Numbered from the stretch's first letter, positions 9,111-19,042 are shown. The stretch: DNA of 64,000 nt from Pantoea sp. Mb-10 (GCF_021272205.1 NZ_JAJSDX010000004.1:124001-188000), one strand, 5' to 3'. Notes: generated from the sequence alone by a model not told the origin. Translations and numbers: made by a program.

Positions 9111-10319
9111 GCAGCGCCTGGCCATCGCCATGGCCAATCCCGCGCATCCCGCCATCACCACGCTGGTGGCCAGAAAAACCGGCGACATGCCCACGCTGCC
9201 GCCGACAAAGCCGCCAAACAGCGGGCCGGTAACCTGCCCGATATACTGCGTGGAGGTGGAGTAACCCAGCATTTTGCCCACCTGATTTTGCGGAACGTGG
9301 TGACGGATCAGCGCGGTGATGCACGGCATCAACCCTCCCAGCGCCATGCCCATCAGGAAGCGCAACACCACCAGCTGCCAGGCGGCGGTGATAAACGCCT
9401 GGGGGATCAGCAGGATGGCGCAGACCAGTAGCCCACCAATCAAGACGCGAAAGTGCCCGATACGATCGGCCAGGCGACCCAAGCGTGACGCAGAGAGAAT
9501 GCTGCCCAGTGCCGCTGCCGCGATCACGAGGCCCGCGTGCAGCGTGACGGCCCGATCGCCCTCAACAAAGCGGGCGAGGTAAAGGGTGATGATCGGTTCA
9601 ATCGACATATTGGCGAAAATCAACAGCATCCCGCACAGCCACATCACCCGTACCAGCGGTAAATTAAGGCGTGTAGCATCGTCAGACGCCGCAGGGGCGC
9701 GCTGGTTGACGGCACGCGGCGGCGACTCTTTCAGCAGGAAGGTCGTGGCGAGGAAGGCGAGAAAAATCACCGCGCCGGTGAGCCAAAAGGTCTGCCGGAT
9801 GCCAATCAGCGGCGGCAACACGCCCCCCAGCAGCGGACCCACAACGCTACCGGCCATAATGCCTGCGGAGAGCATGCCCAGCGCCCAGCCGGTGTGCGCT
9901 TTTGGCGTTTGCGCCGCCACCAGAATGGTGGACCCCGACGCGTAGCCACCCAGCAGCCCGGCCAGCAGGCGCAGCGCGACCAATTGCCACGGCGTGGTGG
10001 CCATGCCTAACAGTGACATCGCAATCGCCATGCCCAGACTGGCCCGAATCAGCATCAGCTTGCGGCCATAGCGATCGGCGAGTTTGCCCCATAAAGGCGC
10101 CGTCAGCGCCGCGCTAAAAAAGGTGGCGCCGTAGGCTACGCCAGACCAGTGCGCAATCGCCGCGGGTGTCTGGACGCCAAGCTGCTGCACATAGAGTGGT
10201 AAAAACGGCAGCAGCAAGGTCATCGCCACCAGGGTTGTGAACGACCCCAGTACGCACACCCACAAATTACGCTTCCAGTGTTGCTGTTCGGTACTTAATT
10301 CGGCCAAAGAGGATGACAT
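9078..10319 (-). CDS. MFS multidrug exporter, MdtG-like
   Basis: 413 residues from ATG 10319 (CAGGGAT about seven bases upstream; an earlier in-frame start at 10334 lacks one). Twelve hydrophobic helices are expected. GKLADRYGRKLML after helix 2 is the MFS signature and GRLADRIGHFRVL its second-half equivalent. Overall it resembles MdtG-type proton-driven drug exporters. The last residues (RCGRSARKADES) are encoded by sequence belonging to repeat R1, which is also found outside genes at R2. The protein tail has thus been replaced or extended by repeat DNA. A LysR gene lies about 110 bp upstream on the same strand. Confidence 0.85.
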   Translation of the reverse strand: MSSSLAELSTEQQHWKRNLWVCVLGSFTTLVAMTLLLPFLPLYVQQLGVQTPAAIAHWSGVAYGATFFSAALTAPLWGKLADRYGRKLMLIRASLGMAIAMSLLGMATTPWQLVALRLLAGLLGGYASGSTILVAAQTPKAHTGWALGMLSAGIMAGSVVGPLLGGVLPPLIGIRQTFWLTGAVIFLAFLATTFLLKESPPRAVNQRAPAASDDATRLNLPLVRVMWLCGMLLIFANMSIEPIITLYLARFVEGDRAVTLHAGLVIAAAALGSILSASRLGRLADRIGHFRVLIGGLLVCAILLIPQAFITAAWQLVVLRFLMGMALGGLMPCITALIRHHVPQNQVGKMLGYSTSTQYIGQVTGPLFGGFVGGSVGMSPVFLATSVVMAGCAGLAMAMARRCGRSARKADES

Positions 10320-10431
10320 GCGATATCCCTGCAAAAGGTGGTTTTAAGCAGGCTATCAGTGCACAGGACGGGAAAATAGAGCGACGCCGATAATTGCTGG
10401 GTAGCACCCGACTGTTGTCATGTGGCAACAA

Positions 10432-11322
10432 TCAGGGCTTACCCAGTGCCTTAACCAGCGCATCGCACAGCAGCGTGATCGGTGAAGAGGGCTGCGGCAG
10501 CGCTTTCAGCAGTAAATAGCTGTGCAGGCGATCCATCTGCCACTCCGGCAGCACCTGCTGAATCTCGCCGCGCGCCAGTGCATCCTGCGTCATGTAGGCG
10601 GGCAAATAAGCGATGCCGGTGCCGGCCAGCGCGGCATTCAGCAGCGCCATACTGTTATTGGCACGGAAACGACTGTGCACGTCCAGCGCCAGCCTCTGCT
10701 TATCGCGCCGAAACGGCAGCGCGGCGGTATGGGCTGGGCCGTGGAACAGCAGCAGGTCGTGGCGACTCAGGCGCTCGGGGTGATCGATCGGCGGGTGTGC
10801 GGCGAGATAATCCGGCGTGGCATACAGCCCCCAATCAATGCTGCTTAATTCGCGGTAGTTCTCAGCCTCAGGAGCACGGGTGCGAATCACAATCGCCACA
10901 TCGGCATCCGGCTGCGGATCGTCGCTGCTGGACAGCTCAAGGTCGACATTGATGTGGATATGGCGGTGCAGAAAGGCGTTCAAGGCGGGCACTACGCACT
11001 GGCAGCCGAAGGTCACCGGCGCCTGCAGACGCACATTGCCTGCGGGTAAATGGTGCACCTGTTGCACAAACGCGTCAGCACGATGCATCTCTGCCAAAAG
11101 CCGGGTACAAAAGGGGTAGTAAGCTTGGCCAAGCTCGGTCAGCACCACTTTACGCGTGGTGCGCTGCAGCAGTTTCATTCCCAGCCGCACTTCAAGGCGG
11201 GCGATTTCCCGACTCACGTGAGATTTGGAGAGGTGTAAACTGCGCGCCGCCTCGCTAAAGCTTTGGCGCTCTACCACGCGGGCAAACAGCAGCATGGCGG
11301 TAAGATTGTCGCGGTGATCCAT
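10432..11322 (-). CDS. LysR-family transcriptional regulator
   Basis: 296 residues. N-terminal winged helix-turn-helix (LLFARVVERQSFSEAARSLH, HVSREIARLEVRLGMKLLQR) followed by a periplasmic-binding-like effector domain. It belongs to the group with the STTR/TTRKVVLTE-type linker common in the CrgA/DsdC-like set. The MFS exporter lies 112 bp downstream on the same strand, so it may regulate that gene, but this is only context. A TTGTTGCCACATGACAACA imperfect palindrome lies between them, near 10416-10434. Confidence 0.85.
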   Translation of the reverse strand: MDHRDNLTAMLLFARVVERQSFSEAARSLHLSKSHVSREIARLEVRLGMKLLQRTTRKVVLTELGQAYYPFCTRLLAEMHRADAFVQQVHHLPAGNVRLQAPVTFGCQCVVPALNAFLHRHIHINVDLELSSSDDPQPDADVAIVIRTRAPEAENYRELSSIDWGLYATPDYLAAHPPIDHPERLSRHDLLLFHGPAHTAALPFRRDKQRLALDVHSRFRANNSMALLNAALAGTGIAYLPAYMTQDALARGEIQQVLPEWQMDRLHSYLLLKALPQPSSPITLLCDALVKALGKP

Positions 11323-11428
11323 GTTCTCTGAATGTCTGAACCAGTGAGAACCGCAGCTTAAAAGTAAATGGCCGGCGGTGCACCTGATTTCCCGTTACGG
11401 CCCTGCAACGGGAAATCAGGCGGCAGGC

Positions 11429-11797
11429 TTAACGGGCGACCGCAACGGGAAACAGCAGGCGTTCGGGCGCCACCTGACGCTGGCGGCGCAGCTGCCCCGG
11501 CGTAACGCTGAAGTAGTTCTTAAAGGTACGCGTATAGGCCTGCTGGGTGTCGAAACCGTAGCTCATCGCCACCTGCAGAATGGCCTCGTCGCTGTTGATC
11601 AACGTAAGGGCGGACTCCGTTAAACGACGCTGGCGGATGTATTCTGCGAGGGAAAAGCCGGTGTGCTGACGAAACAGACGCTGCAAGTGCCAGCGGGAGT
11701 ATCCCGCGCGGCGAGCCACTTCATCCAAGTGCAGATCGTGCCCTAAGTTGTTTTCAATCCAGTCCAACAAACTACGGATAAATTCGCGCTGATTCAT
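11429..11797 (-). CDS. MarA/SoxS-like AraC-family regulator
   Basis: 122 residues from ATG 11797 with AGGAG six bases upstream. It is a bare double helix-turn-helix AraC domain, as in MarA, SoxS and RamA: AGYSRWHLQRLFRQHTGFSL is helix-turn-helix 1 and YGFDTQQAYTRTFKNYFSVT is helix-turn-helix 2. There is no ligand domain, so activity should follow its amount. Members activate efflux and stress genes. I cannot say which subgroup; the TRTFKNYF block is closest to MarA. It is divergent from the two-component operon. Confidence 0.85.
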   Translation of the reverse strand: MNQREFIRSLLDWIENNLGHDLHLDEVARRAGYSRWHLQRLFRQHTGFSLAEYIRQRRLTESALTLINSDEAILQVAMSYGFDTQQAYTRTFKNYFSVTPGQLRRQRQVAPERLLFPVAVAR

Positions 11798-11860
11798 GGG
11801 ATTCTCCTGCGTCAACAATGTGTCCAGTTCTCGCACTGTAACGCGGAAAATTTATCCCTT

Positions 11861-11889
11861 AATTAGCAGAAAATTAGCGCAGAATTAGC
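11861..11889 (+). promoter_or_regulatory. Three 11-bp-phased AATTAGC direct repeats
   Basis: AATTAGC occurs at 11861, 11872 and 11883, a 7-bp motif with exact 11-bp period. This is the geometry bound by OmpR/PhoB-type response regulators (7-bp direct repeats with 4-bp spacers). It lies 82 bp before the start of just such a regulator and 64 bp from the divergent MarA-like gene. Probable autoregulatory site. Confidence 0.65.
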
Positions 11890-11970
11890 ACGCAAAAAAA
11901 CGGGTGCGTGAAAATAATTCTGGGCTAACAATTGGCCGGTAAACTCAGCGGATGAACGGTGGAGGTCACG

Positions 11971-12630
11971 ATGCGCGCGCTGCTGGTAGAAGATGATGAA
12001 ATGATTGGCACCAACCTGCAGCAGGCGCTGGAAGCCGCCGGCTGGTCGGTAGACTGGGTGCGGGACGGCGTGTTAGCCACTCACGCATGGGCGGACGGCG
12101 AGTATACCTGCGTGCTGCTCGATCTCGGTTTACCCCGTGAAGATGGCATTAACGTGCTGCGCCGCGCCCGCGCGCGCGGTGACATGACGCCGGTGCTGGT
12201 GCTGACGGCGCGTGATACCGTGCAGCAGCGTATTCAGGGGCTGGATAGCGGGGCCGACGATTATCTGCTTAAGCCGTTTGACCTCCAGGAAGTGCTGGCG
12301 CGGATGCGCGCTATTACGCGGCGTCGGCACGGCGCGGCAGATTCGCTGCTGGGCAGCGGTGAGGTGCAGCTCGACATGATGACGCGTGAAGTGCTGTACA
12401 AAGGCCAGCGTGAACAGCTGACCGCACGGGAATATGCGCTGCTTTACGCGCTGTTGGAGCGGCCTGGCGCGATTCTTTCGCGTGAGCAATTGGAAAACCG
12501 CATTTACGGCTGGGGTGAAGAGGTTACCAGCAATGCCGTGGATGTATTGATTCATGGCATGCGCCGCAAGCTGGATAACGAAGTTATTCGCAACGTGCGC
12601 GGTCTGGGATGGCGAGTACCGGCACGATGA
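11971..12630 (+). CDS. OmpR/PhoB-family response regulator (PmrA/QseB-like)
   Basis: 219 residues from ATG 11971, GGAGGT five bases upstream. Receiver domain with acidic E8/D9, phospho-acceptor D51 (VLLDLGLP) and K in LLKPFD near 101; C-terminal winged helix with EVTSNAVDVLIHGMRRKL and the final VRGLGWRV typical of PmrA/QseB. It is co-transcribed with the sensor kinase, whose ATG overlaps its stop (ATGA). The signal is unknown. Confidence 0.9.
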   Translation: MRALLVEDDEMIGTNLQQALEAAGWSVDWVRDGVLATHAWADGEYTCVLLDLGLPREDGINVLRRARARGDMTPVLVLTARDTVQQRIQGLDSGADDYLLKPFDLQEVLARMRAITRRRHGAADSLLGSGEVQLDMMTREVLYKGQREQLTAREYALLYALLERPGAILSREQLENRIYGWGEEVTSNAVDVLIHGMRRKLDNEVIRNVRGLGWRVPAR

Positions 12631-13985
12631 AACCTTTTACCTTTATGCGCTCGCTGCGCAATAAATTGCTCGCCACGCTGGTAGTGCTGCATTTGGCCAT
12701 GATAGGCGGCGTAACCTGGTATTTCTTCCACTGCTACGGCGACATCATGGGCACCATGAAAGACGATCAGCTGGCAAAAATCGCTGACGCCTGGGCCAGC
12801 AGCCAGCGTTTGCCCGCGCTGATGCCCATGGTGATGCACGAAGAGAAGCTGAAAAGCAGCTATATCGTGCAGCTATGGGATGCGAAAAATCAACTGCGCG
12901 CCAGTTCCTGGCCCTCACTGCATGCGCCTTTGCAGCCCAAAAAGGGCTGGAGCGATCTCAAAGTTGGCGACTGCGGCGATGACTGTACCTGGCGCGTCTA
13001 CACGCGGCCCGGCGAACTGGGCAGTGATATCGGCACGATTCAGGTGCTGCATAACATCGGCTATATGAAAAGTCTGATGGTGAAACGCGCGCTGGACGCG
13101 CTCATTCCGCTGGTGCTGATGATGCCGCTGTCGCTGCTGGTGATCTGGCTGGTCGTGCGTGCCATCACGCGCGATTTACGCGTGGCCTCGCGGGAAATTG
13201 CCGCCCAGGAGATGTTGCACCCGCACACGCTCTCTCACGAGGGACTGCCGGATGAAGTGCTGCCGCTGGTGGAAGCCTACAACTCGCTGCTGGATAAACT
13301 GCGCGCCGCGTGGTCATCGCAGCGGCAGTTCCTGGAGGATGCCGCCCACGAACTGCGCACGCCCGTCACCGCCGTTACCTTACAGCTGGAAAACTTGCGG
13401 CAACATATTCAGCCGGGCGAGGCCAGCCGCCAGTTCGATCAGCTGGAAGCGGGCGTCACGCGCACCCGTCATCTTGTTACGCAACTGCTGAATGTGTCTC
13501 GTCAGGAGGATCGGTCGGTGGTCGCCACCGTCGATACGTTGGAGCTGGACGAGGTGCTTAAAGAGAGCATTGAGCAACTGATGGTGGTCGCCGATAAGCG
13601 CGGCATCGATATTGGGTTTACGGGCTCCGCGCGCTATCGCCTCCAGGCCAGTCGCTCCGATCTGCGCAGTCTGTTTGACAACCTGATTGGCAACGCCATG
13701 CTGCATACGCCAGAAGGCAGTATGGTGGATGTCCTGCTGCATCGCGTTGGCTCCCACACCGTGGTGGACATTGTGGATAACGGACCGGGAATGCCCGAGT
13801 CTTTCATGGCGCGTGCGTTTGATCGCTTTACCCGCTCGCCGGATGTTAAAGCGCAAGGCAGCGGGCTGGGGTTATCGATTGTGCGCAGCGTGGCGGAGAA
13901 ACATGCGATGCAGGTGGCGCTGGCAAACTGTTATGACCCGCAGGGCACCGTGTGTGGATTGCAGGTGAGGGTGACATTGCCGTGA
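12627..13985 (+). CDS. Sensor histidine kinase, partner of the preceding regulator
   Basis: 452 residues from ATG 12627, overlapping the regulator stop by four bases. One N-terminal membrane helix (about 14-35), a periplasmic domain of about 120 residues with a cysteine pair (CGDDC, near 116-120), a second helix (about 158-180), a HAMP-like segment, then phospho-acceptor H241 in FLEDAAHELRTPVTAV. The ATP-binding boxes are FDNLIGNAMLHTP (N), DNGPGM (G1) and GSGLGLSIV (G2). QseC/PmrB-like architecture. Repeat R2 begins just after its stop. Confidence 0.9.
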   Translation: MKPFTFMRSLRNKLLATLVVLHLAMIGGVTWYFFHCYGDIMGTMKDDQLAKIADAWASSQRLPALMPMVMHEEKLKSSYIVQLWDAKNQLRASSWPSLHAPLQPKKGWSDLKVGDCGDDCTWRVYTRPGELGSDIGTIQVLHNIGYMKSLMVKRALDALIPLVLMMPLSLLVIWLVVRAITRDLRVASREIAAQEMLHPHTLSHEGLPDEVLPLVEAYNSLLDKLRAAWSSQRQFLEDAAHELRTPVTAVTLQLENLRQHIQPGEASRQFDQLEAGVTRTRHLVTQLLNVSRQEDRSVVATVDTLELDEVLKESIEQLMVVADKRGIDIGFTGSARYRLQASRSDLRSLFDNLIGNAMLHTPEGSMVDVLLHRVGSHTVVDIVDNGPGMPESFMARAFDRFTRSPDVKAQGSGLGLSIVRSVAEKHAMQVALANCYDPQGTVCGLQVRVTLP

Positions 13986-13989
13986 GGGC

Positions 13990-15300
13990 CATTGCGGGGC
14001 GCTGCGGGCGTCCGGCCCGCAAAGCCGGTGAAGAGGGAGCGGGGTCCGGCCCGCTATGCCGGTCTTTATTGAACCCTGAGCGGGTTCCGCCCGCTAACCC
14101 TGCGGGAGTTACAGCCACCCCGCTGCGGCGTACGGGCAAAGGGCCGGTTCTGAGCGGGTTCCGGCCCGCTATGCCGGTCTTTACTGAACTCTGAGCGGGT
14201 TCCGCCCGCTAACCTTGCGGGAGTTCCAGCCGCCCCGCTGCGGCGTACGGGCAAAGGGCCGGTTCTGAGCGGGTCCCGGCCCGCAAAGCCGGTTTTTACT
14301 GGACCCTGAGCGGGTTCCGCCCGCTAACCTTGCGGGAGTTCCAGCCACCCCGCTGCGGCGTACGGGCAAAGGGCCGATGGGCGCGGCCCTTTGCAATCCG
14401 CGCCCTGCGCCAGCCTGCGCTGTTCCCTCACTCCGCCGCAACGGCCTCACGGACCGCGCGGATTCGCCATCCCTGGCTCATACCGCCCTCTCAGCGGCAT
14501 CCCTGCCGCTTCGTCCTGGCCGTCACGCTCCATTCGGCGCTCCGGATGGCGCTCAACACCCTCGCCTGTAAGGGCCTTTTTATCTTTTCCGTTTGGCGTT
14601 GTCTGCATGGCCGTAAGCTGGTCTGCGAAGACAGTGGCTGGCTGAAAAAACAGAAAACACATGGCAGAAACGGCTTCTGGTTAACACCCCCGCGGGCGGA
14701 ATGGTAGGTACTTAAAAGTCTTACCGCCACGCAGTGATCTTAAAAGGCGAAAAAACACGAAAGAAGGATTTTGCTTAACGTCGCGCGGTGCGGATGCACC
14801 TTAAAAATCTTCCCGCCGCGCGGCGGCTGCGAAAAACATAAAAGACCTACAGCGAGGTTTGGTAGCGCCATCCCCACTCGCTGAACGAGTGAGGCCTTCC
14901 AGGATGAGCCGCATGGATGCGGCGAAAGGCGGCGTTGAGCAGGAGCGAATCGACGCCGGTCCGTCAGGAAGGCTGAGGGAGTGAAGGCACCGCGCAGCGG
15001 CGAGGGGGGCTGGCGCAGGGCCGGGGAGTGCAGAGGGCGCGGCCTGGCGCCCTCTGCTCGGTCGCCGCAACGCGGCAAAGGCACCTGCCGGTGCCATGGC
15101 GAACGAAAGTCGCTCCGTGCTAACGCCAGCGGAAAAGCCCCGAGCCGTTGCCTGCGGCATAAGCCCGCCACTGCAAGTGGCAAAAGCACCTGCCGCTGCC
15201 TGCGGCATAAGCCCGCCACTGCATGTGGCTAAAGCACCTGCCGCTGCCTGCGGCACAAGCCCCGCCACTGCAAGTGGCAAAAGCACCCTGCCGCTGCCTG
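13990..15300 (-). repeat. Composite long repeat R2 (inverted relative to R1 and R3)
   Basis: Fills the gap between the sensor-kinase stop and the gcd terminator. Read on the minus strand it has the order half A (about 15100-14840), AT-richer centre with T-runs, half B (about 14605-14355), as in R1 and R3. It is longer than the others because both ends have expanded into tandem arrays: a 48-bp unit beside half A and a 115-bp unit beside half B. Its outermost sequence (GGCGCTGCGGGCGTCCGGCC) is the same stretch that codes the tail of the MFS protein at R1. No credible gene is inside. Confidence 0.85.
14036..14370. repeat. 115-bp tandem repeat array within R2
   Basis: The start CCGGCCCGC occurs at 14046, 14161 and 14276, an exact 115-bp period, with most of the unit conserved. 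Each unit carries REP-like palindromes such as AGCGGGTTCCGCCCGCT and CCGGCCCGCTATGCCGG, plus GCTGCGGCGTACGGGCAAAG. Single units of this module occur at R1 (8930-9080) and R3 (24525-24640). Confidence 0.85.
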
Positions 15301-15302
15301 CG
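15147..15302. repeat. 48-bp tandem hairpin repeats within R2
   Basis: CCTGCGGCA starts at 15151 and 15199, with related starts at 15247 and 15297, a period of 48 (last one 50). Each unit holds two small hairpins, GCCACT-GCA-AGTGGC and TGCCGC-TGCCT-GCGGCA. Similar single hairpins border half A in R1 and R3. Confidence 0.8.
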
Positions 15303-15322
15303 ACCCCCCCCTCGCGGCAGCG

Positions 15323-15351
15323 AAAAAAAAAGCGGGCTTTTCAGCCCGCTT
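15323..15351 (-). terminator. Terminator of gcd
   Basis: On the minus strand, stem AAGCGGGCT / AGCCCGCTT with a short loop is followed by a long T-run, about 20 bases after the gcd stop. Confidence 0.9.
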
Positions 15352-15370
15352 CTCGCGTTATGACAACACG

Positions 15371-17758
15371 TTATTTTTTATCCGGCAGGGCGTAGGCAAT
15401 CACATAATCGCCCAGCTTGGTACCAAACGAACCATGACCGCCAGCAGCGATAACAACATACTGCTTGCCATCCACTTCATAGGTCATTGGCGTTGCCTGG
15501 CCGCCAGCAGGTAGACGGGCCTGCCACAGCAGCTCACCGGTGTTGGTATCGAACGCGCGCAGATAGTTATCTGCGGTTGCGCCGATGAAGAACACGTTAC
15601 CTGCGGTGGTGATTGGGCCGCCCAGCATTGGCATCCCCATCTTGAACGGCAGCGGCACGGGCGCGCTATCGCGCACGGTACCAATACGCTTCTTCCACAC
15701 GATGTCGTTGGTTTTCAAATCTACTGCGGAAACGTAGCCCCAGGCAGGCTGTTTGCACGGCAGGCCAAACGGCGACAGGAACGGATTCAGTTCAACACCG
15801 TAAGGCACGCCGTACTGCGGTTGAATACCGGTTTCCGTGCCAGAACCGCCTTTATCGTCTGCCGGTGGCTCCATTGGGTTGCCAGGACCGCGCGGCACCA
15901 GCTTAGACACAAACGGCAGTGCCATCGGGTTGGCGATAGCAATCTGGCGATGCGGATCGACCGCGATACCGCCCCACTCGAACATGCCCAAGTTACCCGG
16001 GAACACCAGCGTACCTTGCTCAGACGGCGGGGTGAACGGACCTTCATAGCGCAGACGCTTGAAGATTACGCGGCACACCAGCTGGTCGTACATCGTGGCG
16101 CCCCACATATCCTTGTCAGTGAGGTTCTGCTTCGGACGGTAGGTCAGCTCAGAGTAAGGCTGGGTGGGGGAAACGCGATCGCCTTTGGCTGCGCCTTGTG
16201 GCACCGGCGTTTCTGGCGCTGGTACAACAGGCTTACCGGTACGGCGGTCCAGCACAAAAATGTTGCCGGTTTTGGCCGGGGCATAAATCACCGGAACGGT
16301 ATTGCCGTTTTTATCGGTAATGTCAGCCAGCGTCGGCTGTGAAGGCAGGTCCATATCCCACAGATCGTGGTGTACCGTCTGATACGACCACACCAACTTA
16401 CCGGTGGTGGCGTTCAGCGCCAGAACGGTATTGGCATAGCGCTCTTGATCGGGGGTACGGTTGCCGCCCCAGATATCCGGCGTCGACACGCCCATGGGCA
16501 GATAAACGGTATCCAGTTTCGGATCGTACACCGCCGGTGCCCACGAGTTCGGTGAGTTCAGGGTGTAAGTGTGCTCATCTTCCGGAATGGCGTTGGGATC
16601 TTTCGCGCCCGGATCAAATGCCCACAGCAGTTTACCGGTGTTTACGTCAAAACCACGGATCACGCCGGATGGCTCGCGGGTCGAGTAGTTATCGGTAACG
16701 GCACCGGCGATCACGATGGTAGTGTCCGTGATGATCGGTGGAGAGGTCGGCTCATACTGGCCAGGCGTGGTAACCGGCTGCTTATGCTGCAGATCCAGCT
16801 CGCCGTTGTTACCGAAGGCCGGGCAGCGTTCGCCGGTTTCTGCATCCAGCGCAAACAGGCGACCATCATTTACCGGCAGGTAAATACGGCGTGAGCACAG
16901 GGCAGGCTGGTTATTAGCTGCATCCGCCGCCGCAGGGGTTTCATGATAAGAAACACCGCGGCAGGTAATGTGCTGGAAGGTCGGATTTTGCTTCAGTTGA
17001 GGATCAAACTTCCACTTCTGCTTACCGGTTTTAGCATCCAGCGCAAACAGAATCTGGTGCGGCGAGCACAGGTACAGCGTGTCGCGAACCTTGATCGGTG
17101 TGACTTCATCGGTGATTTCACCCGGGTCGTTCGGGGTTTTCAAATCGCCGGTCTGGAACTGCCAGGCAACCTGCAGCTCTTTCACATTGCTGCTGGTGAT
17201 CTGCTTCAGCGGTGAGAAACGGGTGCCTTGCTGGTCACGCGCATAGGCAGGCCAGTCGGCATCGTCAATGTTGCTCAGCGGCTGCGCCTGCGGCACGTTT
17301 GCCGCTGCTGGCAGATTGCCATTCAGCTCTTGCGGATCGTGGAACACGGCCCATGCCAGCACCAGGCCACTGGCGACCAGCGCAGCGGCCATCAGACCCA
17401 GCGCGCCTTTACCCGTATGGTTAAGCGTGCGGTAGACAAACGGCAGAATCAGCCAGACGCCGAAGATCACCAATACATCGGTACGCGGCGCCAGTGCCCA
17501 GAAATCAAAGCCTACTTCCCATACGCCCCACGCCAGCGTGGCCAGCAGTAACAGGGCATAAAGCAGCAGTGCGGTGCCGCTACGGCGCCACAGCAGAACA
17601 GCGGTGATCAACATCATCACACCGCCAATAACGTAATACCAGGAACCTCCAATGGCGGCTAACCAAACGCCGCCAACCAGCATAAACGCGCCAGTTAACA
17701 GTGCGAATAGCACCGTTAAGACGCGAATTACGCCAAGAGATGAGGAAGCTTTCCCCAT
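15371..17758 (-). CDS. gcd: PQQ-dependent membrane glucose dehydrogenase
   Basis: 795 residues, the usual size of membrane-bound quinoprotein glucose dehydrogenase. About 145 N-terminal residues form five membrane helices, then a periplasmic eight-bladed PQQ propeller: DDADWPAYARDQQGTRFSPL, YHETPAAADAANNQPALCSR, VHHDLWDMDLPSQPTL, GGQATPMTYEVDGKQYVVIA. It oxidises glucose to gluconolactone in the periplasm and passes electrons to ubiquinone. In plant-associated Pantoea this drives gluconate secretion and phosphate solubilisation (family knowledge). It needs PQQ, whose synthesis genes are not in this window. Confidence 0.95.
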   Translation of the reverse strand: MGKASSSLGVIRVLTVLFALLTGAFMLVGGVWLAAIGGSWYYVIGGVMMLITAVLLWRRSGTALLLYALLLLATLAWGVWEVGFDFWALAPRTDVLVIFGVWLILPFVYRTLNHTGKGALGLMAAALVASGLVLAWAVFHDPQELNGNLPAAANVPQAQPLSNIDDADWPAYARDQQGTRFSPLKQITSSNVKELQVAWQFQTGDLKTPNDPGEITDEVTPIKVRDTLYLCSPHQILFALDAKTGKQKWKFDPQLKQNPTFQHITCRGVSYHETPAAADAANNQPALCSRRIYLPVNDGRLFALDAETGERCPAFGNNGELDLQHKQPVTTPGQYEPTSPPIITDTTIVIAGAVTDNYSTREPSGVIRGFDVNTGKLLWAFDPGAKDPNAIPEDEHTYTLNSPNSWAPAVYDPKLDTVYLPMGVSTPDIWGGNRTPDQERYANTVLALNATTGKLVWSYQTVHHDLWDMDLPSQPTLADITDKNGNTVPVIYAPAKTGNIFVLDRRTGKPVVPAPETPVPQGAAKGDRVSPTQPYSELTYRPKQNLTDKDMWGATMYDQLVCRVIFKRLRYEGPFTPPSEQGTLVFPGNLGMFEWGGIAVDPHRQIAIANPMALPFVSKLVPRGPGNPMEPPADDKGGSGTETGIQPQYGVPYGVELNPFLSPFGLPCKQPAWGYVSAVDLKTNDIVWKKRIGTVRDSAPVPLPFKMGMPMLGGPITTAGNVFFIGATADNYLRAFDTNTGELLWQARLPAGGQATPMTYEVDGKQYVVIAAGGHGSFGTKLGDYVIAYALPDKK

Positions 17759-18039
17759 AATAGTGACCTCTTTCTTTGTGCCATAAACAGAAATGGGAAC
17801 AACGCAATCAGGTTGCTACCCGAGAGAGAGTACAAAGCGATAACAGATTGATGTGCGCTCTTCCCTGGCGCTCATTGATCCTTTTGCGTTAAATTTTATC
17901 TTAAAAACGTTAACAGGTTTGTTTTTTTTAGTGCTTTGTCCGTGCTGTGAGCGCGTAACACGGCATTTTATGAGGGAATTAAGGCGGTAACGCCCGCGAC
18001 ATCGGGCTGATATCGGCGCAGGCGATATTGTGTAAACGC

Positions 18040-18639
18040 TTACCCAGCGAAAACGGGGCCGGGAGCGCGCTGTTTCTGCCAGCCTGTAAGATGGAGCTGC
18101 GTATAGCGCGACGGGTCAAACATTAGCGCGGCGGTGCGTAAAATGACCTCTGCCTCTCTTTCCTGCCATGTCTCCATCAGGAAAGGAAAGCTGAACTTAT
18201 GGTAATTATCATTAAAAAAAGCCTCATCGAGAACAATTCCACTAAAGGGAAAGACGCTTATATTTTGCCAATTCGTACCCGGTGCGGCTAAATCATAAAG
18301 CCAGAATGAGAAATCATTAGCGAGTGCACGTAACGTCTCGCCTCCTTTACACATTCCTGCATAATTAATCGCTAATCTAACATTCTGTCGTTGCAGGCTG
18401 GAATAACTATTTGGCGTTTCTAAAAAAGTCGAAAGCGTATATTCCGCTAATGGAATAACGTGTATTTCAGCCGTTTTCGGTGAGTGATTTTCCTGCGAAA
18501 TAATGTCGATTTCATTAAGTAACGCAGGGCCTGGGTGGTCACAATGCATAACGGATGCTGGATAACACACGCCAAAAGGCGTGTTATCAAAGCGGCGGAT
18601 ATGCTCAGTAACATAAAGCGGGTATGAACTGTTTTCCAT
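18040..18639 (-). CDS. Hypothetical protein, 199 residues
   Basis: I do not recognise this protein. It is soluble-looking with no signal peptide or membrane helix, rich in aromatic residues (FSFWLYDLA, FSFPFLMETWQEREAEV), and its coding sequence is visibly less GC-rich than neighbours, which suggests acquisition. ATG at 18639 is used; no strong ribosome site is seen. It lies between gcd and a divergent MFS gene, with no operon partner. Confidence 0.6.
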   Translation of the reverse strand: MENSSYPLYVTEHIRRFDNTPFGVCYPASVMHCDHPGPALLNEIDIISQENHSPKTAEIHVIPLAEYTLSTFLETPNSYSSLQRQNVRLAINYAGMCKGGETLRALANDFSFWLYDLAAPGTNWQNISVFPFSGIVLDEAFFNDNYHKFSFPFLMETWQEREAEVILRTAALMFDPSRYTQLHLTGWQKQRAPGPVFAG

Positions 18640-19042
18640 TTTGCTCTGTGAGTAAAAAAATAAAGATAGGAAGCGTCAGGATTATTATAAAAACATGCTG
18701 TGTGCTGTGATAAGTAACGTCCTAATATAGACCGTTTCACGTTAAAAAAGCATCTCTTTTAAAGAGGGTTGATGGCGCGATAACCACCGGATTCACCTGC
18801 TTAATTGGGCTATTACCCTGCAATTATTATTTCGCTTATTATTTATCAAACTAAAACCATAAGCCTGCTAATATTACGACGCAAAACTGTAGCGGCCAGA
18901 CGACCGCACGGCACAACAAAACAGCACGGTTGGCCCTTGCCGCGCAGCGTGGGATAACGCACGCTGTGCCGCCTGGGGGCTGGCCTGGTCGCGTTTGCTG
19001 CGCGCCGTTCAGCCCATCAAGATCAAGTACGGGATAAATATT
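18640..19042. other. 400-bp gap between the unknown gene and the MFS gene
   Basis: AT-rich left part (18640-18880) could hold promoters for both divergent genes. A hairpin CAGCGTG / CACGCTG lies near 18944-18965. I see no credible coding region or RNA gene. Confidence 0.5.
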
